NCBI GenBank assembly: GCA_030603365.1
Contig: JAUVXV010000004.1
Coordinates: 197,569-261,568 of the forward strand
Reading direction: 5' to 3'
Length of the DNA: 64,000 nt
From: Candidatus Heimdallarchaeota archaeon
GTDB taxonomy: Archaea > Asgardarchaeota > Heimdallarchaeia > Heimdallarchaeales > Heimdallarchaeaceae
Position 1 is the stretch's first letter, and each line of letters starts with the position of its first letter. This document shows, piece by piece, positions 9,470-17,847 of this stretch. The notes beneath the pieces were generated by a model. It was given only the letters and a program-made list of their open reading frames with translations. It searched no databases and was not told the origin of the DNA. The position numbers and the translations under genes were made by a program.

Positions 9470-9576
9470 CTACTATCTCTCCAAAAATTAACTTTAAACA
9501 TTAGAAATATAGTTGATTATAAAATAATTGTGATAACAAAGTGTGATATAAAAAAAGACAACAAATTGATCTCACA

Positions 9577-10239
9577 CTAACCATTATTGGAAACTCCTGA
9601 ACTGATTTGTATTTCATTTAGCTTTGAAATTAGCTCTTCTTTAGTATGTTGATCATTAGGGTCATTACTTTTAGAAGCAAAAATCATTTTGGTTGACATC
9701 TTCTCTATTTCGTGCAATAGCATTGGACTCTTACCTTGTTCAAGAAAAACATCTCTTATTTCAAGTAATTGATTTGAAATCTTAAGATACTCATGTGACA
9801 AATCAGCACTTTCTTCTATTATGCTTCTAATAAAAGAAAAAGCTTCACTAACAGTAGATACATTAGGGCGTAGAGTTGAATGAAGATGTTCTGATATTTG
9901 TGAGACCAGATGATTTTCTAAATCTTCTTTTCTTGTTTCTGCTTCTTTGTATTTCTTTCCAAATACAACGTTGGTAAGGTGCTTGAGTGTTTTTTCAACT
10001 ACTTCTTGTGACTGTAATTCAGGTATAAGGTGAATAAGTTGGGTTTTCACCAAAACTCTTCTTTCGTTCTTCAGCAGATAATTATATTCGTCTTTTGTTA
10101 ATATCTCATCTGATACTAATTTTTTAACCTCTTCTCTGAAAGTTTGTCTATTCCCCCTGCCTTTCCAATAATATAATGCAATGTTATCTTTAAGCTTCTG
10201 TGAGATTTCATCCAACATTGATGTTCTAGACGCATCCAT
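9577..10239 (-). CDS. Hypothetical helical protein
   Basis: 220 residues, no recognised family. The protein is hydrophilic, predicted almost all-helical and has no membrane segment. The first third is basic and could bind nucleic acid (YYWKGRGNRQTFREEVKKLV). The rest has heptad-like leucines (VVEKTLKHLTNVVF; ESADLSHEYLKISNQLLEIRDVFLEQGK). It is transcribed away from the sugar nucleotidyltransferase through a shared gap of about 135 bases. Codon use looks like that of its neighbours, so it is probably a real gene. Confidence 0.6.
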   Translation of the reverse strand: MDASRTSMLDEISQKLKDNIALYYWKGRGNRQTFREEVKKLVSDEILTKDEYNYLLKNERRVLVKTQLIHLIPELQSQEVVEKTLKHLTNVVFGKKYKEAETRKEDLENHLVSQISEHLHSTLRPNVSTVSEAFSFIRSIIEESADLSHEYLKISNQLLEIRDVFLEQGKSPMLLHEIEKMSTKMIFASKSNDPNDQHTKEELISKLNEIQISSGVSNNG

Positions 10240-10375
10240 GATTAATATACATGGTTTCAGAGTTAATAAGAATTTCTTAAGCTGAAATCACTATGTTAAG
10301 TTTTTTCTCATCATCTAGTTTAAACATGTGCTAATCACAAGAAATATCAGTATCATAATTAATCTTCCATCTGAA

Positions 10376-11107
10376 ATGACAGATACGACAGGAGTTCTAT
10401 TTTGTGGTGGAGAAGGCACAAGAATGCGACCTTTAACTTATTACATGCAAAAGGTAATGTTGCCTATTGGAACAGACCAACAACCTTTACTCGAATATGT
10501 TCTGAAGCACTTTAAAAGGCATAAAATAAATGATGTAGTCTTATTAGTGAATTACAAAAAAGAACAAATTGAAGGTTATTTTGGGGAAGGTGACACGCTT
10601 GGTATGAACCTGACTTATGTCCCAGATAAACCTGGTCCTGTAGGTACAGGGACCGCTTTATTAAATGCTAGGGAATACTTAGAAAATAAGAGATTGTTAA
10701 TTTATTATTCAGATATTATTACAAATGTTGACTTTACTGATATGTTATCTTACCATCTCAAATTAGAAAAATGGGCTACAATATTGGTATCAAAAGGGTG
10801 GAAAATAAGGGTTGGAACAGCTAATATTGATCAAGATAATAAAGTGACAAAGTTTGTAGAAAAACCTGAGATTCCTCTTTTTGTAAACACTGGCATTAGT
10901 ATTTTGGAACCAATCATCTTTGAATATCTTGATGAATATGATGCAAATACTAGTGTAGATTTATCCAAAGATATATTTCCACAGTTTGTTAAACATGAAC
11001 AGATGTATGCTTATACACCTAAGGATGTTTATTGGGAAGATATAGGGTCCTTAGAACGTTATGAAAAATTGGATCATAGTTTTATTACATCAATTATGAA
11101 ACAATAA
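10376..11107 (+). CDS. Sugar-phosphate nucleotidyltransferase
   Basis: 243 residues from the ATG at 10376 (MTDTTGVLFCGGEGTRMRPLT). The track start at 10328 adds 16 residues not typical of the family. Motifs are the nucleotide-binding GGEGTRMRPLTYYMQKVMLPIG, LIYYSDIITN for the metal aspartate, VEKPEIP and the NTGISILEP segment. Such enzymes make NDP-sugars (glucose-1-P thymidylyl-, uridylyl- or mannose-1-P guanylyltransferases). Specificity cannot be read from sequence. There is no C-terminal left-handed helix domain, so this is the short form. It probably feeds the glycan genes 15 kb away. Confidence 0.9.
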   Translation: MTDTTGVLFCGGEGTRMRPLTYYMQKVMLPIGTDQQPLLEYVLKHFKRHKINDVVLLVNYKKEQIEGYFGEGDTLGMNLTYVPDKPGPVGTGTALLNAREYLENKRLLIYYSDIITNVDFTDMLSYHLKLEKWATILVSKGWKIRVGTANIDQDNKVTKFVEKPEIPLFVNTGISILEPIIFEYLDEYDANTSVDLSKDIFPQFVKHEQMYAYTPKDVYWEDIGSLERYEKLDHSFITSIMKQ

Positions 11108-11172
11108 CGTAGAAAAAATGGAAAGGATTTTTGACAGTAAAGTTATTAATCATGCTCTTCCAGAAAATAATA

Positions 11173-11580
11173 ATGAAACATAGATTGATGGATCTACTTG
11201 CTTGTCCTATTGATAAATCCTGGCCTTTAAAGTTAGAAATCTCTGAAGAAGTGAAGGAAATTGATACAATATCTCTACCTTTAGAAAATCCAAATACAGG
11301 AGTAGTGTGCGGATTCTACTGTAATTTTAAACAATATTCGTTAGTTATAGTAAATGATGCAGACGAAGAAGAAAATAAATCCATAAAAGAAATAAAAGAA
11401 AATGTTAAACTAGAAGATTGCCAAAAATGTTTTCAGATCGACATCCAAAGTGGAAAGCTTCATTGTAATATGGATAAAAGCCACGAGTATGAGATTAAAG
11501 AAGGAATTCCAGTTATGTTATCAAAGGAAAAAATTGAAGAAATCTATGGAAAAAGAAAGAGTAAAAGCAAGAAAAAATAA
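11173..11580 (+). CDS. Trm112-like zinc protein
   Basis: About 135 residues from MKHRLMDLLACPIDK at 11173. The track start is a TTG giving 14 unrelated residues. The opening LMDLLACP, a long insert, the CQKC pair, then HEYEIKEGIPVML are the Trm112 family layout: a small zinc-ribbon partner that stabilises methyltransferases acting on tRNA, rRNA or release factor. The C-terminus is a Lys-rich tail (GKRKSKSKKK). The second cysteine of the usual N-terminal CPxC is missing here (CPID), so zinc binding may differ. Confidence 0.75.
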   Translation: MKHRLMDLLACPIDKSWPLKLEISEEVKEIDTISLPLENPNTGVVCGFYCNFKQYSLVIVNDADEEENKSIKEIKENVKLEDCQKCFQIDIQSGKLHCNMDKSHEYEIKEGIPVMLSKEKIEEIYGKRKSKSKKK

Positions 11581-11586
11581 TCATTA

Positions 11587-11910
11587 TTAATCTTCTTTCG
11601 GAGCTTCTTTTTCATGTTCTTGGTTTTCGATTTCTGATATCTTGTTTTCTTTCTTGGGAGTTTCTTCTTTTCCTTGTCTATTAGTGTGCCAAATGAAATA
11701 TCCAAACTCAATTAGTAATCCAACACCTAGAAGGATATTGACAACTACAAGCTTTGATTGAGCGCCTTCAAAACTTGGCAGATACTTCTGGATAGATAGA
11801 AGTAAAATATAGGCAGCAAGTGTCATAAAAATCATCACAAGTTGAATCCCTGCAGCTCTGTCAATCTTATTCACGAATTCTTTCAACTTAATAACAACTT
11901 TATTTTCCAT
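11587..11910 (-). CDS. Small two-helix membrane protein
   Basis: 107 residues from ATG at 11910; a GTG at 11919 is also possible. Two membrane segments (GIQLVMIFMTLAAYILLLSI and LVVVNILLGVGLLIEFGYFIW) are followed by a highly charged, probably disordered tail (KKENKISEIENQEHEKEAPKED). No family was recognised. It begins about 10 bases after the mutL stop, so it may be the last gene of the mutS-mutL transcript, with no evident link to mismatch repair. Confidence 0.6.
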   Translation of the reverse strand: MENKVVIKLKEFVNKIDRAAGIQLVMIFMTLAAYILLLSIQKYLPSFEGAQSKLVVVNILLGVGLLIEFGYFIWHTNRQGKEETPKKENKISEIENQEHEKEAPKED

Positions 11911-11921
11911 ATCTCTCACGT

Positions 11922-13742
11922 TTATCTATAATCTCTTTTGAAAAGTTCTTCTATGTAATCTTCAATCAGAATTATGACAGTGGGTCTACCATGGGGACAA
12001 GTAAAAGGTTCTTCGAGTGAAAAAAGGTTCTTAAGTAGTGTCTCAGCTTGATCTATTGAAATCTTATCTCCTGCTTTAATCGACCTCCTACATGCAAAAA
12101 TGGATACTAAATCCTTAATGAAATTTAAATCTTCAATTTGAAGATTCTGTTTTATTTCTGAAATATTCTCCTTGATAATGTCAATGATGTCTTTTGCAAC
12201 AGTATAATCAACGGTAACACCCATAATCAATGGAATTGATCGTAATATGATTTCATTCTTACCGAATACATCAATATCAAAACCAAACAACCCAAGGTTC
12301 TCTCGAATTTCATCAAAAACCTCAAACTCAGATGGTTTAAGTGTAATGTTGACAGGAGCGAGTAATTGCTGTATGCTTACTTTCTTTTTCTTAAGCTGTT
12401 CAATGTATTTTTCATAATTGACCTTCTCATGAGCAGCATGTTGATCACATAAGAATAACCCTTCTTCAATCTCAGCTACAATGTAAGTATTCTTTATGAC
12501 CCCAAGAACTCTAATGTCTTTTTTATGTTGAATTATTTCTTCTATCTTAGATTCTGTTTCTCTAGAAGGAGGTAGAAAGGAATCAATACTCTGTTCTTTA
12601 CCTCTAGTAATCCGATATTCTGGTTGTTTTATTCTTCTAGTTGCGGTTGAGATTGTTTTTTTATCTGCTTCAACTTTAGATTTTACTCTGTCTATGTCTA
12701 CAAGAGTAGTAGGTTTGAATCTAGTTTCTAATGTTCTTTCAAATATCTCCAGACCAATATTTTCTAAAGACTCTATAATTGCAGATTCAATTAAGCTATA
12801 TACTTTTGAATCTTTACTGAATCTTACTTCCTTTTTGGTTGGATGAACATTAACATCTACTTCTTCAGTAGGTAGAGAAAGGTATAGAAAAATAACTGGA
12901 AATCTTCCATGTGGAACTGAAGTACCATATCCTCTTAATGTTGCATCTACAATAGTTTTATTGGAGATAGGTCTCATATTAACGAAAGTATAAAGATAAT
13001 CTCTTGATTTTCTAGAAAATTCCGGTTTTGTGATATATCCTTTGATTTGATAACCTTCTTCTTTTTTATCTATTGGGATACATCCTTTAGCAATCTGTTT
13101 GCCAAAAATCGCTGTAATTTGAGTAATTAGGTCACCTTTAGGTGCAGTAAGGATATCTTTTCTATTGTGAGTTAGAGAAAATGCTATTGCTGGTTGTGCA
13201 AGAGCTAAACGAGTGATAAATTCAGTTATGTGATTGATTTCGGTTGAAATTGTTTTGAGGAATTTTCTTCTAACTTGAACATTAAAGAACAGATTCTTTA
13301 CAATAATTCTTGTCCCTACAGCTGTAGATATTTGTTTATCTGTGATTACTTTTCCTCCCTCAATAACAAGGTGTGTGCCTAGTTCATCTTCTTTAGTTCT
13401 AGTAAATATCTCTACTTGAGCTACACTTACAATACTGGCTAAAGCTTCCCCTCTAAACCCTAAGCTATTGATAGAAAAAAGATCATCTGCACTCTTTATT
13501 TTGCTTGTTGTATGACGATTTATAGATAACAAAGCATCATCATGTGACATTCCAATACCATTGTCTATGATTTCGATAAGTTTCTTTCCTCCCTCTTGAA
13601 CATTAATTGTTATCTTGTTACTTTGAGCATCAATTGAGTTTTCTACAATTTCTTTAACTACCGAGGCAGGTCGTTCTATTACTTCTCCTGCTGCAATCTT
13701 ATTGATTGTAAGAGTATCAAGCTCAACTATCTTCATATTCAT
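11922..13742 (-). CDS. mutL: DNA mismatch repair protein MutL (endonuclease type)
   Basis: 606 residues. The N-terminal GHKL ATPase shows IAAGEVIERPASVVKEIVENSIDA, DNGIGM and GFRGEALASI. The C-terminal domain carries the full nicking-endonuclease set: DQHAAHEKVNYE (DQHA-x2-E-x4-E), the ACRRSIKAGD motif and CPHGRPT, so it should cut the nascent strand itself, as in organisms without MutH. A linker of about 100 residues separates the domains. It sits about 60 bases after mutS on the same strand. Length and motifs are normal. Confidence 0.96.
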   Translation of the reverse strand: MNMKIVELDTLTINKIAAGEVIERPASVVKEIVENSIDAQSNKITINVQEGGKKLIEIIDNGIGMSHDDALLSINRHTTSKIKSADDLFSINSLGFRGEALASIVSVAQVEIFTRTKEDELGTHLVIEGGKVITDKQISTAVGTRIIVKNLFFNVQVRRKFLKTISTEINHITEFITRLALAQPAIAFSLTHNRKDILTAPKGDLITQITAIFGKQIAKGCIPIDKKEEGYQIKGYITKPEFSRKSRDYLYTFVNMRPISNKTIVDATLRGYGTSVPHGRFPVIFLYLSLPTEEVDVNVHPTKKEVRFSKDSKVYSLIESAIIESLENIGLEIFERTLETRFKPTTLVDIDRVKSKVEADKKTISTATRRIKQPEYRITRGKEQSIDSFLPPSRETESKIEEIIQHKKDIRVLGVIKNTYIVAEIEEGLFLCDQHAAHEKVNYEKYIEQLKKKKVSIQQLLAPVNITLKPSEFEVFDEIRENLGLFGFDIDVFGKNEIILRSIPLIMGVTVDYTVAKDIIDIIKENISEIKQNLQIEDLNFIKDLVSIFACRRSIKAGDKISIDQAETLLKNLFSLEEPFTCPHGRPTVIILIEDYIEELFKRDYR

Positions 13743-13800
13743 AGAACCTCAGATAATTATTGTTTGTGTTAGGTTGAACACTTATTCCTAGTTCTTATTT

Positions 13801-16443
13801 TTATTTATCTTTTAGAACCTTTTTACTTCTTTCTGTAAGCTTATCTAAGATGTTTAACGCATCTATTGGTTTTAATTCATCCAAACTTATATCTGAAATT
13901 TCATTAATAAACTCTTCAAATTTATTCATCTTCTTTGAGGTGGAATCCTTATCAGTTATTGTTGATGGGATTATCTTCTCTTTTTCATCCTCTGCTCTGT
14001 GAAATTGTGAAAGCAATTTGTTGGAATTATCAATAACATCTTTTGGCAAACCTGCAAGTGATGCAACATGAATACCAAAACTTTCACTAATTCCTCCTTC
14101 TTTTAATTTATAGAGGAAATGGATGTCTCCATTCACATTTTTAATAGAAGCATGATAATTTTTAACTCTTGGAAGTTTGGTTTCTAATTCTATTAGCTCA
14201 TGATAATGAGTTGCAAATAAAGTTCTAGGACCTAACTTTCCAATTTTATTGTGCAGAAACTCAGTAATTGACCAAGCTATTGAAACACCATCGTATGTTG
14301 ATGTGCCTCTACCCACTTCATCGAGAATGACTAAACTTCTTTCAGTTGCGTTATTGAGAATATTTGCACATTCATACATCTCAACCATGAAAGTAGATCT
14401 GTGTTCAACCAACATATCATGAGCTCCAATACGAGTAAATATTCTATCGGTTAATCCTATTGTTGCTGAACTTGCAGGAACAAAACTACCTATTTGTGTC
14501 ATTAAAACAATAAGAGCAACTTGTCTCAAAATCGTGCTTTTTCCTCCCATGTTGGGACCTGTTATAATCAAAATCCTTTCTTTGTTTTTACTTAGACTAA
14601 TATCATTGGGGATAAAAACTGATTGGGAGAGTAATCTTTCAACTACAGGATGTCGTCCCTCTTCTATTTTGATAATATCATCCTTCGTTATATTTGGTTT
14701 TGTGTAATTATAATAAACTGCATTCTGAGCAAATGTGGATATTACATCTACCAATGCAATAAAATAAGCATCTTGCTGGATGATTGTTGCATATTCAGCT
14801 ATTTGCATTAATACATTGTAAAACAACTCCTCTTCCAAGACTAGAATCTTTTCTTCAGCATTAAGGATTTTTTCCTCATATTCCTTTAGTTCAGGGGTAA
14901 TATATCGCTCAGCGTTCACCAATGTTTGTTTTCTTTCATATTGTGTGGGAACCTTATCACTTGAGGCTTTTGGGACTTCAATATAATAGCCAAAAACTTT
15001 GTTAAAACGCACCTTTAGATTTTTAATCCCTGTTTCAACTCTCTCTCTAGCTTCTAAAGATGTTAAGAAAGTTTTACCTCCCTTTTGAATTTTTCTTAAT
15101 TCATCTAACTCTTCATTATAATCTCTACGAATAACATTTCCATCCTTAATGTTTGCGGGGACTTCATCTTCTATACCATTAGCAATAATTTCTACTACTT
15201 CTTCTAAGGGATCTAGGTTCTTGTGTATGTCTTTAAGAAGAGATGAAGTGAATTTTGATATAATAGAACGTATTCCTGGAATTAACTCTAGTGAGTTTTT
15301 TAGTGCAATTAAATCTCTTGGTTTGCTTCTTCCAAGACATATTCGTCCTGTAATTCTTTCTATATCACTAATGTTTGTTAATATGCTCCTGATTTCTTCT
15401 CTTGAAATGCTGTCATTCACTAATTCTTCAGTTGCATCTAATCTACCTTGAATTGTTGAGATATTCAAAATGGGTCTTAAAATTAAAGAAGTAAGAAGCC
15501 TGGATCCTGGAGGTGTTTTCGTATTGTCTAATACTTGTCTTAGAGTACCATGCTCTGTTCTAGCTTGCAAATTTTCAATGAGTTCCAAATTTCGTATTGT
15601 ACTCGAATCCAATATCATATAATCTTGACTTTTAAGTTGACTAATTTTAGTTATATTAGGAAATTTCTCTCTCATTTGTGTTTCTCTAATATATCTAAGA
15701 ACTGCTCCTGCAGCTCCAATAGAAGGGTAAGTCTCATTAACACCAAAACCATCTAAACTAAGAACTTCAAAGAGAGAACGGAGGTCCTTTGAGCCTTGTT
15801 CAATGTCAAAATAAAAGAAATCTCTATAGGTTCTTATTGTTCTACTTTGTTCTCCAAATTCCTTCAAATCAGTACTTAATTGTTCTTCCAATATTATTTC
15901 CGAAGGATTTAGACGAGTTAATTCAACGTTAAGAAGATTTAGAGCTTTTTTTCCCTCAAAATCTGAGACTAAGAATTCTCCTGTGGATAAGTCAAGAGCT
16001 GATAAACCATAGATATTGCTTACTTTATTTATTGCAACAAGATAATTATTTTGTCCCTTAGTAAGAGACTCAGGAAGAGTTATTGTTCCTTTTGTTACTA
16101 ACTGCACAACTCCACGCCTAACAATTTTCTTCGTTGCTTTAGCATCTTCAAGTTGTTCCACTATAGCGATTTTATACCCGTTTTCAACCATTTTAGCAAT
16201 GTAAGAATCTACTGCATGAAAAGGAACACCTGCTAATGGAAACCTTCTGTCTGCGATCGTTCTCGCTGTAAGTGTGATGTTCAAAACTTCTGAAGCAACT
16301 TTTGCATCCTCATTAAAAGTTTCATAAAAATCTCCTGCTCGAAAGAAAATGATATAATCTGGGTGTTGTTTCTTAATGTCCTGCCACTGTTGCATCATTG
16401 GAGTTAACTTAGGCTTAAGCTTCCGATCATCAAATTGCTTCAT
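13801..16443 (-). CDS. mutS: DNA mismatch repair protein MutS
   Basis: An 880-residue MutS1. The N-terminal mismatch-reading domain has the FFRAGDFYETF version of the FYE motif that stacks at the mismatch. The C-terminal ATPase has Walker A GPNMGGKSTILRQ, the Walker B region LVILDEVGRGTST and the switch histidine in FATHYHEL. The C-terminal helical tail is present. It forms an operon with mutL, and deoC lies just upstream. MutS1/MutL pairs are scattered among archaea and usually judged to have come from bacteria; that origin is an inference here. Confidence 0.96.
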   Translation of the reverse strand: MKQFDDRKLKPKLTPMMQQWQDIKKQHPDYIIFFRAGDFYETFNEDAKVASEVLNITLTARTIADRRFPLAGVPFHAVDSYIAKMVENGYKIAIVEQLEDAKATKKIVRRGVVQLVTKGTITLPESLTKGQNNYLVAINKVSNIYGLSALDLSTGEFLVSDFEGKKALNLLNVELTRLNPSEIILEEQLSTDLKEFGEQSRTIRTYRDFFYFDIEQGSKDLRSLFEVLSLDGFGVNETYPSIGAAGAVLRYIRETQMREKFPNITKISQLKSQDYMILDSSTIRNLELIENLQARTEHGTLRQVLDNTKTPPGSRLLTSLILRPILNISTIQGRLDATEELVNDSISREEIRSILTNISDIERITGRICLGRSKPRDLIALKNSLELIPGIRSIISKFTSSLLKDIHKNLDPLEEVVEIIANGIEDEVPANIKDGNVIRRDYNEELDELRKIQKGGKTFLTSLEARERVETGIKNLKVRFNKVFGYYIEVPKASSDKVPTQYERKQTLVNAERYITPELKEYEEKILNAEEKILVLEEELFYNVLMQIAEYATIIQQDAYFIALVDVISTFAQNAVYYNYTKPNITKDDIIKIEEGRHPVVERLLSQSVFIPNDISLSKNKERILIITGPNMGGKSTILRQVALIVLMTQIGSFVPASSATIGLTDRIFTRIGAHDMLVEHRSTFMVEMYECANILNNATERSLVILDEVGRGTSTYDGVSIAWSITEFLHNKIGKLGPRTLFATHYHELIELETKLPRVKNYHASIKNVNGDIHFLYKLKEGGISESFGIHVASLAGLPKDVIDNSNKLLSQFHRAEDEKEKIIPSTITDKDSTSKKMNKFEEFINEISDISLDELKPIDALNILDKLTERSKKVLKDK

Positions 16444-16460
16444 AATTCTTACTCTCTTAG

Positions 16461-17276
16461 CTAACTTTTCTTAAAATCTTTACTCTTTTGAATATAAAAA
16501 TCATATACATCTTTAGGTTGTTTTTTCAAGTCAGCAGCTCCCCAAGAGTATATGTTTTCAGGTTTATCTTCACTTGTAAGAAACCATCCACCTTCTTCTA
16601 TGATTTTAGATAACTGATTAACAATAGTTACTCCTGCACTAGCACCTAATCTGTCTGCACCAGCATTAATCAACCTAACAGCGGTTCTAGCATCTCGAAT
16701 CCCCCCAGCAGCTTTTACACCTAAATCTTTGCCAACTGCCTGACGCATCAGAACTATGTGATCATGAAAAGCTCCCATAGGACCAAAACCTGTTGAAGTT
16801 TTAACATAATGAGCTCCAGAATTCTTGGAAATTTCACATGCTTTTACAATTTGATCATCTGTTAAGAATCCTGTTTCAAAAATAACTTTGACACAAACAC
16901 CATTTGCTGACTGTACTACTTGTGCAATGTCATTACCAACAGCAAAATAGTTTCCTTCTCTGAAACTACCAATGTCCATAACCATATCAATCTCATTTGC
17001 ACCATTTTGTACAGCTTCAGCTGTCTCAAATGCCTTTGTTTTGGAAGTACATGCTCCTAATGGGAATCCTACAACAGCTGCTAAATCAACTTCTGATTTC
17101 TTCAGTATTTCTTTACAAAAAGAAACATGGTTTGAACTAACACACACAGCAGCAAAATTGTATTCAAGTGCTTCCACGCATAATTTATTGATGTTTTTCT
17201 TTGTAGAAAATGGTTTTAGATTGGTATGATCAATCATTCGAGCAAGTTTTTCTGGTGAAATTCTTAGGGAATACAC
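16461..17276 (-). CDS. deoC: Deoxyribose-phosphate aldolase
   Basis: A 271-residue class I aldolase splitting 2-deoxyribose-5-phosphate into glyceraldehyde-3-phosphate and acetaldehyde. The Schiff-base lysine is in YVKTSTGFGPMGA. The second conserved lysine is in VKAAGGIRD, and the phosphate loop is ADRLGASAG. It is somewhat longer than typical (about 220-250) because of a C-terminal tail (DFYIQKSKDFKKS). It lies directly upstream of mutS on the same strand, about 17 bases apart. Confidence 0.94.
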   Translation of the reverse strand: MYSLRISPEKLARMIDHTNLKPFSTKKNINKLCVEALEYNFAAVCVSSNHVSFCKEILKKSEVDLAAVVGFPLGACTSKTKAFETAEAVQNGANEIDMVMDIGSFREGNYFAVGNDIAQVVQSANGVCVKVIFETGFLTDDQIVKACEISKNSGAHYVKTSTGFGPMGAFHDHIVLMRQAVGKDLGVKAAGGIRDARTAVRLINAGADRLGASAGVTIVNQLSKIIEEGGWFLTSEDKPENIYSWGAADLKKQPKDVYDFYIQKSKDFKKS

Positions 17277-17338
17277 ATAATAGTGAAGTAATCTAAATAA
17301 AAAAAGATTACGAAAGTTTGGTAAAAGTAATTTTAAGA

Positions 17339-17743
17339 TTAAATGCTAGCTACATATTCTTTTTCTATTAATCTTCGAAATTCTTCGATTTTTTTATGGA
17401 TTGTAACAGCTTCCTTCTTGACGATGCTTGGTATTTTTCCAAAACCAAGAGCTTTTTCATAACATTTAGAGAAATAATTTAATTGAAAAACTAGTTGAAC
17501 AACTCTGGCATATTGAAATACTTGATCAGGATTAGTAACAAGTGCTACCTTTAAGGAGATTTCATTTTGTTCCTCTGGACTCAAATCAATGTTTAAACCT
17601 AATCGATTACATAAATCAAATAACTTATTGAGCATGAGTCTTCCTTTCTTTAGAACTTGCGCCAGCTCTGAAGCGACGTCAGAAAGTCCAGGTACTTCTT
17701 TGCCAATTGTTTCGGCACTCTCGGTTATACTTTCAAGATGCAT
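17339..17743 (-). CDS. Hypothetical helical protein
   Basis: 134 residues, predicted all-alpha, soluble, no recognised family. The middle is acidic to neutral (LNIDLSPEEQNEISLKVALVT) and the end is a charged helix (KKIEEFRRLIEKEY). It precedes deoC on the same strand with a gap of about 60 bases containing a short AT-rich stretch. Its regular start, spacing and codon use support a real gene. Confidence 0.55.
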   Translation of the reverse strand: MHLESITESAETIGKEVPGLSDVASELAQVLKKGRLMLNKLFDLCNRLGLNIDLSPEEQNEISLKVALVTNPDQVFQYARVVQLVFQLNYFSKCYEKALGFGKIPSIVKKEAVTIHKKIEEFRRLIEKEYVASI

Positions 17744-17847
17744 TTTTCACACTAACGTTTTGTAAATTAAAGTTATTGAAGGTTCTTATAAGTTTTTTTC
17801 AGATTACTTATGGTGATAAAAAAGAAAGAAGAAAAAAGAAAGAAAGA

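Noticed and set aside
9470-9576. SAM riboswitch before metK
   Set aside because: The short AT-rich gap has no multi-stem structure or conserved core of any known SAM riboswitch.
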